From JBBIRM01 sp964517975 (GTDB lineage: Bacteria; Desulfobacterota; BSN033; UBA1163): 17,096 nucleotides of DNA. Under the pieces are notes generated by a model that ran no database searches, was not told the DNA's origin, and worked only from the letters and a program-made list of their open reading frames with translations. The stretch is from the NCBI GenBank assembly GCA_964517975.1, contig CAZFDM010000210.1:1-17096 (forward strand), in the 5' to 3' direction. Below, one piece after another: positions 1 through 6,405 of the stretch. The translations under genes were made by a program, and so were the position numbers. The stretch's first letter is position 1; each line of letters opens with the position of its first letter.

Positions 1-1
1 T

Positions 2-1840
2 CAGACTTCTGTGGAAGGAATTTTTGTGGGCGGAGCCTTCAGAAATCCAAGAGATATTCCAGAGACAGTAGTGGAAGGGTCAAGCGCGGCTGCAACGGCT
101 GCCTCCTATCTCTCTCCCAATCGTCAACCTCCCCTTCCAAAAGAATATCCTGTAGAAGGAGCTTTGGGGGAAGAGATTCCGAAGATAGGAGTCTTTCTCT
201 GCCATTGTGGGGAAGAGTTGAAAAAGACTCTCTCCTTTTTTGACCTCCTCTTAGAGACAAAGTTGCTAAGGGAGGTGGTTCATGTGGAGGAGGTAGAGTG
301 GGCGTGCCTTCCGGATGATCTCGATCTGATCAAGAGGCGAATGGGAGAACATGGTCTCAATCGCTTAGTGATAGCGGGTTGCTCCTTAAGAGAGATTCGA
401 AGGGCCATGGAGGAGATGGCAAAGAAAATGGGGTTTAATCCCTACCTGATCGAATATGCTAACCTAAGGGAGCAGTGTGTTTTTGTCCATTCCGACCAAC
501 CCAAGCAGGCCACTGAGAAAGCGATGGCTCTCATCAAGATGGCAGTCGAGAGGGCCCGAAAAATTCAACCCATTAAGAAACAAGGGCTCAAAGTTGTGCC
601 AAAGGGATTGGTCATTGGGGGAGGTCTTGCTGGGATGACTGCCTCTCTTCAACTGGCCCAGCAGGGATATGAGGTTTACTTAATCGAAAAAGAGGGAGAG
701 TTAGGAGGGAACCTAAGAAAATCCTTCTACACCTTAAAAGGGTCCAACCCTCAGGATCTTTTAAGTGACCTTGTCTCCCAAGTTGAAAGTCATACGTCCA
801 TCCATCTCTTTTTAGAAGCAGAGGTGATTGGTTTTGAAAAACAGAACGGTCATTATCGAACAAGGATTCGCCACCAGGGTGAGGAGAAGATTCTCGATCA
901 CGGGGCCTTGATCCTTGCCACAGGTGGAAGGGAAGTGATGGCCAAAGGTTATCTCTATGGAGAGGATCAGCGAGTGATCACCCAACGACAATTGGAGAGA
1001 ATGATTCACCTAAAAGACAAAGGGTTAAACTCGGTCCGATCCGTTGTGATGATACAATGTGTGGGTTCGAGGGATGAGACCCATCCCTATTGCAGTCGAA
1101 TCTGTTGTGCCCATGCTATCAAGAATGCTCTTAAATTAAAAGAGTACTATCCCAACCTCAATATTTACATCCTTTATCGAGATGTAAGGACCTATGGGTT
1201 TTATGAAACCTATTATTACGAAGCTCGACGAAAGGGGATCCTATTCATTCGATACGATTTGCAAAATAAGCCAGAGGTGACCCTGAAAGATGGAAACATC
1301 CAGGTATCGGTCTGGGATCCTGCGATGGGGAGTCGGGTCTCCCTTCCTACAGATTACGTAGTCCTGAGTACTGGAATTGAACCAAACGATAACCGAGAAT
1401 TGGCCAAAATCTTTGATGTCGAGCTTAATTCAGAGGGATTCTTCTTAGAGGCCAACCCTAAATCTGCCCCTCTTGATTCGGTGGACAGAGGGAAGTACTT
1501 CTGTGGCCTCTGCCATTCACCTAATTTTATAGAGGATGTGATCTCTCAGGGAAATGCCGTCGCCGCACGGGCCAGTGCCATTTTATCTAAAGAATCCATC
1601 GAGGAAAAACCTTATCTGGCCTATGTGATTAAGAGGCTCTGCTGTGGATGTGGTCTCTGTGTTACGGTTTGCCCCTATGGGGCAAGAGTCCTCAACGAAG
1701 AGGAAGGGAAGGCTGAGGTCATTGGGACACTCTGCCAGGGGTGTGGATCCTGCGTGGTGGTTTGTCGGAACGGAGCCTCCCAGCAACGAAACTTTGAGAA
1801 GCAATTGAATCTGGCTGTGATCAATGCGGCCATCGATTGA
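2..1840 (+). CDS. hdrA: HdrA-like protein, 3' part of a tandem HdrA (5' end outside window)
   Basis: Cytoplasmic FAD/Fe-S protein of the heterodisulfide reductase A family, the flavin-bifurcating core of Hdr complexes. The frame is open to the window edge, so the gene starts upstream. Numbering from the GTG at 11, residues 1-38 (EGIFVGGAF, then RDIPETV) match the normal C-terminal end of one HdrA FAD domain. A complete second module then begins: N-terminal domain with CHCG (C64, C66), the FAD-binding GGGLAG at 203-208 with EKEGELGG, the CVGSRDE..PYCSRICC segment (C350, C361, C365, C366) and RDVRTYG, and a C-terminal two-cluster ferredoxin (C544/547/550/554 and C575/578/581/585). The ferredoxin domain that interrupts the FAD domain of methanogen HdrA is not visible here; the FAD motif runs straight on. 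The next gene, mvhD-like, is the usual partner of the HdrA C-terminus. Family call is firm; the double-HdrA reading rests on the leading 38 residues. Confidence 0.92.
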   Translation, partial: QTSVEGIFVGGAFRNPRDIPETVVEGSSAAATAASYLSPNRQPPLPKEYPVEGALGEEIPKIGVFLCHCGEELKKTLSFFDLLLETKLLREVVHVEEVEWACLPDDLDLIKRRMGEHGLNRLVIAGCSLREIRRAMEEMAKKMGFNPYLIEYANLREQCVFVHSDQPKQATEKAMALIKMAVERARKIQPIKKQGLKVVPKGLVIGGGLAGMTASLQLAQQGYEVYLIEKEGELGGNLRKSFYTLKGSNPQDLLSDLVSQVESHTSIHLFLEAEVIGFEKQNGHYRTRIRHQGEEKILDHGALILATGGREVMAKGYLYGEDQRVITQRQLERMIHLKDKGLNSVRSVVMIQCVGSRDETHPYCSRICCAHAIKNALKLKEYYPNLNIYILYRDVRTYGFYETYYYEARRKGILFIRYDLQNKPEVTLKDGNIQVSVWDPAMGSRVSLPTDYVVLSTGIEPNDNRELAKIFDVELNSEGFFLEANPKSAPLDSVDRGKYFCGLCHSPNFIEDVISQGNAVAARASAILSKESIEEKPYLAYVIKRLCCGCGLCVTVCPYGARVLNEEEGKAEVIGTLCQGCGSCVVVCRNGASQQRNFEKQLNLAVINAAID

Positions 1841-1935
1841 TTAGAGAGTGGAAATTAGGAAGTGAGAGGCGGAAGAGATTTTGGATTCCGGACACAAACC
1901 ACGAGACACGGACACGTTATTTGGAGGAGGAGATC
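1841..1935. repeat. Spacer with short GACAC-type direct repeats
   Basis: Spacer between the hdrA stop and the mvhD start. The word CGGACAC occurs twice (1889-1895 and 1909-1915), with related ACACG/CACGAG words between, giving a low-complexity stretch at about 1888-1916. The reading frame of the next gene stays open through it back to a TTG at 1837, but the strong ribosome binding site at 1923-1932 argues that translation starts after the repeat. Confidence 0.4.
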
Positions 1936-2358
1936 ATGGCTGAATTTGAACCGAGGATTGTGGCTTTTCTTTGTCATTGGTGTACCTATACTGGAGCGGA
2001 TCTGGCTGGAACAACCCGTCAGCAATATCCACCCAACATTCGTATCATCCATCTGATGTGTTCAGGGGCGGTGGATTCCATTTATGTCCTGAAGGCTCTG
2101 ATCGATGGAGCAGATGGGGTATTGATCGGAGGTTGCCATCCTGGAGACTGCCATTACCAGACAGGAAATTATAAAGCCCGAAGAAGGGTGGCGATCCTCA
2201 AAGGAATCCTCAATGAGTTAGGGTTTACAGAGGATCGAATCTGGCTCAGGTGGATCAGTGCCAGTGAAGGGAAACTCTTCGCGGATACGGTGACAAAAAT
2301 GGTTGAGGAATTAAAGAAGTTGGGCCCCAATCCGATGAAACAACTCTGGAATGCGTAA
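1936..2358 (+). CDS. mvhD: MvhD-like hydrogenase/Hdr iron-sulfur (delta) subunit
   Basis: 140-residue [2Fe-2S] protein of the MvhD/FrhD-type family, which passes electrons from a hydrogenase, formate dehydrogenase or NADH module to HdrA. Visible family signatures are FLCHWCTYTGADLAG (C13, C16), the MCSG segment (C42) and GGCHPGDCHY (C67, C72), followed by the usual GN..A.RR and W.SA.EG motifs. The length is normal for a stand-alone MvhD. The ATG at 1936 is chosen because GGAGGAGGAG (1923-1932) lies just upstream; the TTG at 1837 would add 33 residues encoded by repeat-like DNA. It sits between hdrA and an FrhB/HdrC-like gene, so it is probably the electron entry point of this complex. No hydrogenase or formate dehydrogenase catalytic gene is in the window, so the donor is unknown. 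Confidence 0.95.
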   Translation: MAEFEPRIVAFLCHWCTYTGADLAGTTRQQYPPNIRIIHLMCSGAVDSIYVLKALIDGADGVLIGGCHPGDCHYQTGNYKARRRVAILKGILNELGFTEDRIWLRWISASEGKLFADTVTKMVEELKKLGPNPMKQLWNA

Positions 2359-2487
2359 AAATGAAAATCCTAAAACGTGAGTCGTGATTCGTGATTTGAA
2401 AAGAACAGAAAGAACCCTTTCTCCAACTCACGATTCACCTCTTACGAATCACACATCATGATATGGATGAAAGGAGATTTTCCGAAG
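2359..2487. repeat. Spacer with heptamer direct and inverted repeats
   Basis: Three tandem heptamers (CGTGAGT, CGTGATT, CGTGATT) occupy 2376-2396. Reverse-complement words follow: ACTCACG at 2426-2432 matches 2376-2382 exactly, and ACGAATCAC at 2444-2452 matches 2384-2392. The order of the words does not give one clean nested hairpin. The tail of the spacer holds the ribosome binding site AAGGAG (2471-2476) of the next gene. Confidence 0.5.
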
Positions 2488-3636
2488 ATGGCTAAAAAAG
2501 CGGTGATAAAAGTGGAGGGTGGAAAGACAGAGGAGGCAGTGCTTGGCCTTTTAAAGTCCCTTTTAAAGGAAGAAGTGGTGGAAGCGATTATGATCCCTAA
2601 ACTCCTTCCTTCTCAAGACGGTTATGTTCAGACCTTAATAAGGGATCCAGAGAAGATGGGTGAGGCATCTATCCTTTCGCCCACGATGCCGGTTCAATCT
2701 GCGAGGTTAGTCTCCAATCTCAGTATCAAAAATTTAGGGAAGAGAGTCGCCGCAGTCTTGAAGGCCTGTGAGATAAGAGCGACGGTGGAGTTAGCGAAAT
2801 TCCTCCAAGTCAGATTGGATCACCTCTACCTCATTGGGATCGACTGCCCTGGGACCTTCGAAGTCGCCGATTATAGCAACATGGTTCAAGAAAAGAAAGG
2901 AGGCGATTCCCTTATAATGGCCTTATTCAGGGGAATGGAGAAGGGTGAAATCACTCCACCTTCAGGCTATTCTTTTCGCACTGCCTGTCAGATGTGTGAG
3001 TACCCGGTGGCCCAGGCAGATATTAATGTTAGGTTATTTGGATATAGAACAGACCAAGAAATTGGCATTGAAATAAAAGATCCTTTGGCTAAAGAGATCG
3101 AAGAGAAAGGGATTTTTTCTTTTTCAGAAAGTTCTTCGGAACCGAAGGCAGAGGTTCTGGATAAACTCATTGGGGAAAGGATAAAGAAGCGAGACAGCCT
3201 GTTTCAAGAATTCAAAGAGATTGTCAAAGACCTCCGGGCCTTTTTAGACCGATTCTCTACGTGTATTCGTTGCCATAATTGCATGGTGGCCTGTCCAATT
3301 TGTTACTGTAAGGAATGTGTTTTTCGAACTGCGATCTTTGAACACGATGGAGATCAATTCCTCAGATGGGCGGACAGAAAGGGTGGAATTCGAATGCCTA
3401 CCGATACCCTCATCTTTCACCTGATTAGGATGTCGCATATGGTTACTTCCTGCATTGGATGTGGGCTTTGTGATAGCGCCTGCCCGAACAAATTGCCCGT
3501 TGCTACCCTCTTTCGTAGTGTAGGGCATAGGATTCAAAAGATGTTTAATTATATTCCAGGTAGGGATATCAATGAGACGCCACCGGTGGCCTCATTTAAG
3601 GAGGATGAATTAAAGATCGAATCAGGAGCCCTGTGA
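2488..3636 (+). CDS. FrhB/FdhB-like protein with HdrC-like 2x[4Fe-4S] C-terminal region
   Basis: 382-residue soluble redox protein. The N-terminal two thirds resemble the F420 hydrogenase/dehydrogenase beta subunit (FrhB/FdhB) family: the segment around ACEIRATVEL and the GIDCPGTFE motif are typical, and such proteins usually carry FAD and an Fe-S cluster. The C-terminal third is HdrC-like, with C259/C262/C265/C269-P and C322/C325/C328/C332-P ligating two probable [4Fe-4S] clusters. Directly after the first motif come three more cysteines (C272, C274, C277; CPICYCKEC), as in several bacterial Hdr-associated FrhB homologues. I chose the ATG at 2488 because AAGGAG (2471-2476) precedes it; the ATG at 2458 lacks a good site. 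It lies between mvhD and an FrdB-like gene, so it may link HdrA to the flavoprotein or to an outside donor (NADH, F420, formate or ferredoxin). The substrate cannot be read from the sequence. Confidence 0.82.
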   Translation: MAKKAVIKVEGGKTEEAVLGLLKSLLKEEVVEAIMIPKLLPSQDGYVQTLIRDPEKMGEASILSPTMPVQSARLVSNLSIKNLGKRVAAVLKACEIRATVELAKFLQVRLDHLYLIGIDCPGTFEVADYSNMVQEKKGGDSLIMALFRGMEKGEITPPSGYSFRTACQMCEYPVAQADINVRLFGYRTDQEIGIEIKDPLAKEIEEKGIFSFSESSSEPKAEVLDKLIGERIKKRDSLFQEFKEIVKDLRAFLDRFSTCIRCHNCMVACPICYCKECVFRTAIFEHDGDQFLRWADRKGGIRMPTDTLIFHLIRMSHMVTSCIGCGLCDSACPNKLPVATLFRSVGHRIQKMFNYIPGRDINETPPVASFKEDELKIESGAL

Positions 3637-3838
3637 CACATGAAACTCGAATTACAAAATTCGAAATCCGAAACAATTCCGAATAACCAAAATCCAAAAC
3701 TATAGGACTTTTTTTGAGAACATTTGGACATTTGAATTTTGAATTTGTTTCGAATTTTTCACCAAAGGCGGATATGCCTTGGGCGTAATGATATTCGAAT
3801 TTAGAAATTTTAAGGCATCCTGAGATGAGGAGGCATCC
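3637..3838. repeat. 202-bp spacer with a TTCGAA-rich imperfect inverted repeat
   Basis: No gene seen. The left arm (about 3647-3703) and right arm (about 3714-3759) are imperfect inverted copies: AATTCGAAA at 3658-3666 is complementary to 3748-3756, and CGAAACAA at 3669-3676 to 3745-3752. A further ATTCGAAT follows at 3793-3800. Between lies a small hairpin, AAGGC (3765-3769) with GCCTT (3776-3780), extendable by a CC/GG pair across a bulged A. The block looks like a dispersed hairpin-type repeat. GAGGAGG at 3827-3833 is the ribosome binding site of the next gene. Confidence 0.55.
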
Positions 3839-4579
3839 ATGGAAGCACCAGAGGTAAAAAAAGAGGAACTGGTCCCCATCTTTATCATGGGGAAGCGATA
3901 TGACGTTCCTTCTTCCCTGACGATTCAAAAGGCGATGGAGTATGCAGGATATCAGTTGATTCGAGGTTGCGGTTGCCGAGGAGGAATCTGCGGGGCATGC
4001 GGGACAGTCTATCGAATGGCCGGGAGTTATAAGATTGAGGTAGGGTTGGCCTGTCAAACTGTGGTTCAACCCAATATGTACCTCACCCAAATTCCTTTCT
4101 TTCCAGCCACTAAGAGCGTTTACGATATCGAGAAGGTAAAACCAACGATCGAGACCTTGGTGAAGGCTTATCCTGAACTCTTGAGATGTCTTCAGTGTAA
4201 TACCTGCACCAAATCCTGTCCCATGGATATTGAGGTGATGGACTACATTGCTGCAGCCATGAGGGGGGATATCACCCGTTTGGCAGAACTCTCTTTTGAT
4301 TGTGTGATGTGTGGACTCTGTACCGCCCGATGTCCTGCGGAGATCTGTCAGTATCATATTGCCATTTTAGGGAGACGGCTTTATGGAAAATATATTGCCC
4401 CAAAGGCAGAGCATCTTGCTTCAATGGTTAAGGAAGTCGAAAAGGGAAAATATGAACAGATGCTCCGGGGGCTGATGGATACCGATGAAGAGACGTTAAA
4501 AAATCTCTATAACGAAAGGGAGATTGAGCCTGAACAGGCAGACGAAGATTGGGTTCCTAAAGACTCTACATATCTTTAG
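3839..4579 (+). CDS. SdhB/FrdB/TfrB-like iron-sulfur subunit, soluble
   Basis: 246-residue electron-transfer subunit paired with the flavoprotein encoded next. Residues 12-95 form a plant-type [2Fe-2S] ferredoxin domain with C46-x4-C51-x2-C54 and C72 (CGCRGGICGACG). Residues 110-190 form a di-cluster domain with C117/C120/C123/C127-P and C155/C158/C161/C165-P. Classical SdhB/FrdB has a modified second motif giving [3Fe-4S]; here both motifs are complete CxxCxxCxxxCP, suggesting two [4Fe-4S] clusters. Methanogen TfrB carries an HdrB-like CCG domain after this point; here the protein ends in about 60 charged residues with no CCG motif. The start is well supported by GAGGAGG five bases upstream. 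No membrane segment is present and no SdhC/D-type gene is nearby, so it probably works in the cytoplasm with the Hdr-type proteins upstream. Confidence 0.88.
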   Translation: MEAPEVKKEELVPIFIMGKRYDVPSSLTIQKAMEYAGYQLIRGCGCRGGICGACGTVYRMAGSYKIEVGLACQTVVQPNMYLTQIPFFPATKSVYDIEKVKPTIETLVKAYPELLRCLQCNTCTKSCPMDIEVMDYIAAAMRGDITRLAELSFDCVMCGLCTARCPAEICQYHIAILGRRLYGKYIAPKAEHLASMVKEVEKGKYEQMLRGLMDTDEETLKNLYNEREIEPEQADEDWVPKDSTYL

Positions 4580-4691
4580 AAAATTATAGGCCATAGAGAG
4601 GTAAAAAGGTTGGGGTTTAGGTTTGGGTTTGGAACTTCTAACCCTCGGCCTCAACTCAGCCCTATTTGGGGTATTTCCGAGGAGATGAAAG
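4580..4691. repeat. Spacer with GTTTGG-type hexamer repeats
   Basis: At 4608-4632 there are imperfect tandem hexamers of the type GTTTGG/GTTTAG. A C-rich stretch at 4638-4662 (CTAACCC, then GGCCTCAAC) is a loose inverted counterpart. It lies between the iron-sulfur and flavoprotein genes. GAGGAG at 4679-4684 is the ribosome binding site of the flavoprotein gene. Confidence 0.4.
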
Positions 4692-6365
4692 ATGCCGTAT
4701 ACAGCAGAACTTAAACAACTCATCAAGAAGGTGGAAGCCACAAGGCCTAAGAGGGTTGAAAAGAAAAAAAGAGGGGAAGAGTTTCCTATGCTCTCTTTGA
4801 AAGAGAGGGAGGAGCGGTTGAGAAAGTATCATCCCGATTTCAAAGAGGGGGCAAGGAGGGAGATCCGCGTAGGACCCAATAAGGGGTATGCCATTTCTCC
4901 TGAAATTGTCGACCTCTTAGAGGCTCGGAGCCGGGTCAACCCCGATCTGATCGATCTGACTAAGATCGCCTATGAGACAGATGTGCTTATTATTGGAGGA
5001 GGAGGAGCAGGGACCTCCGCAGCCCTTACGGCTCAGGAGAATGGGGTTAAAGTTTTAATCGCTACCAAACTGCGGCATGGAGACGCCAATACGATGATGG
5101 CTGAGGGAGGTATCCAGGCAGCTACGAAGGGCACTAAGGATTCTCCTTATTATCATTACCTTGATGTCTTGGGTGGGGGTCATTTTAAAAATGTGCCAGA
5201 ATTGGTCTATACCCTTGTTACCGAAGCCCCAAAAGTTCTGGCTTGGTTGGAAAATCTTGGGTGTATGTTCACTAAGTATCCGGATGGCCGGCTGAAATCA
5301 CTTCACGGAGGTGGAACCTGTCGAAAACGAATGCATTATGCAGCAGATATCACGGGCGCAGAGATCATGAGGACGTTGAGAGATGAGGCGAGGAATCGGG
5401 TTGAGGATATTAAAGTACTGGAATTTTCTCCTGCGGTCGAGTTGATTCTAAATGAACATGGACATTGTGCCGGGGCAGTCCTTTATAATCTTGAAACAGA
5501 GGAATATTTCATTGTCAAAGCCAAAGCAGTGGTTATGGCGACAGGAGGCTCAGGAAGGCTTCACATTCAGGGCTTCATGACCACCAACCATTATGGTGCG
5601 ACTGGAGATGGCCTTGTTTTGGGTTATCGGGCAGGGGTAAAGTTATGTTTTCTCCATACAGTCCAATATCATCCAACCGGTGCTGTCTTTCCTGAACAGG
5701 CCGAAGGACTTCTGATTACAGAAAAGTTCAGAGGGGCTGGGGCCAATGTCCTCAACATTGATGGAGAACAGTTCGTCAACGAAAGGGAACCCAGAGATGT
5801 GGAATCCGCCTCTTTTATTCGGGAGTGCACAGAAGTTGGAAAGGGAATTCCTACCCCAACGGGTAAGGTTGGAGTTTGGCTTGATTCTCCAATGATCGAT
5901 ATCCTGATGGGTGAGGGCACGGTCAAAAGAGAGTTCCCAGGGAAGTATATCCTCTTTAAGAGATACGGGATCGATATCTCAAAGGAGCCCATGCTGGTCT
6001 ATCCTACGCTTCACTATCAAAATGGAGGGTTGGAATATAACAGTCGTTGTGAGACCTCTATTCCTGGATTCTTCGCAGCAGGTGAGGTTTCAGGAGGAGT
6101 TCATGGTGAGAATCGATTGATGGGAAACTCACTCCTGGATGTCTGTGTCTTTGGAAGGATTGCAGGCGTCAGTGCTGCCCTCTATGCAAAGGAAAAGTTT
6201 AGGGATGGAACCTTAACACTTGACCATGTCCGAAAGTACCATAAAGAGTTGGAAGAGGCAGGGATCATCACGGACCGTGTGGCCCCGATGCTTCTTCCGG
6301 ATTACTCCAACCCCAAAGTTCGAGAGCGTCAATTAACTTCTCATTATGTAGGTACAATCCGATAA
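4692..6365 (+). CDS. SdhA/FrdA/TfrA-like FAD-dependent fumarate reductase/succinate dehydrogenase
   Basis: 557-residue flavoprotein that probably interconverts fumarate and succinate. The first ~95 residues are a charged extension not usual in SdhA/FrdA. The FAD-binding motif GGGGAGTSAA starts at 102. Active-site residues are present by motif: H327 (HPTG), E344 and R347 (ITEKFRGAG), R368 (EPRD), H441 (LHYQNGG) and R475 (HGENRLMGNS). At the position of the covalent-FAD histidine of SdhA/FrdA (HTVAAQGG) this protein has N133 (NTMMAEGG), so FAD is probably non-covalent, as in TfrA and L-aspartate oxidase. The C-terminal helical domain after R475 is short (~80 residues). The ATG is supported by GAGGAG seven bases upstream. 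It follows its iron-sulfur partner and is last in the cluster; the next gene is convergent. Direction of catalysis is not decided by sequence. L-aspartate oxidase is less likely because of the iron-sulfur partner. Confidence 0.88.
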   Translation: MPYTAELKQLIKKVEATRPKRVEKKKRGEEFPMLSLKEREERLRKYHPDFKEGARREIRVGPNKGYAISPEIVDLLEARSRVNPDLIDLTKIAYETDVLIIGGGGAGTSAALTAQENGVKVLIATKLRHGDANTMMAEGGIQAATKGTKDSPYYHYLDVLGGGHFKNVPELVYTLVTEAPKVLAWLENLGCMFTKYPDGRLKSLHGGGTCRKRMHYAADITGAEIMRTLRDEARNRVEDIKVLEFSPAVELILNEHGHCAGAVLYNLETEEYFIVKAKAVVMATGGSGRLHIQGFMTTNHYGATGDGLVLGYRAGVKLCFLHTVQYHPTGAVFPEQAEGLLITEKFRGAGANVLNIDGEQFVNEREPRDVESASFIRECTEVGKGIPTPTGKVGVWLDSPMIDILMGEGTVKREFPGKYILFKRYGIDISKEPMLVYPTLHYQNGGLEYNSRCETSIPGFFAAGEVSGGVHGENRLMGNSLLDVCVFGRIAGVSAALYAKEKFRDGTLTLDHVRKYHKELEEAGIITDRVAPMLLPDYSNPKVRERQLTSHYVGTIR

Positions 6366-6405
6366 ACCCATTCCATCTTTATGTGTTTGTTCAATCATAA
6401 GCTGC

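Noticed and set aside
1936..2358. Possible selenocysteine in the MvhD-like gene, as in some MvhD relatives
   Set aside because: All expected positions are cysteine codons and there is no in-frame TGA before the stop.
3596..4357. 253-codon minus-strand open frame
   Set aside because: It runs antisense through the FrdB-like gene and the TTCGAA repeat spacer, shows no family features, and the + strand gene has clear cluster motifs and a strong ribosome site.
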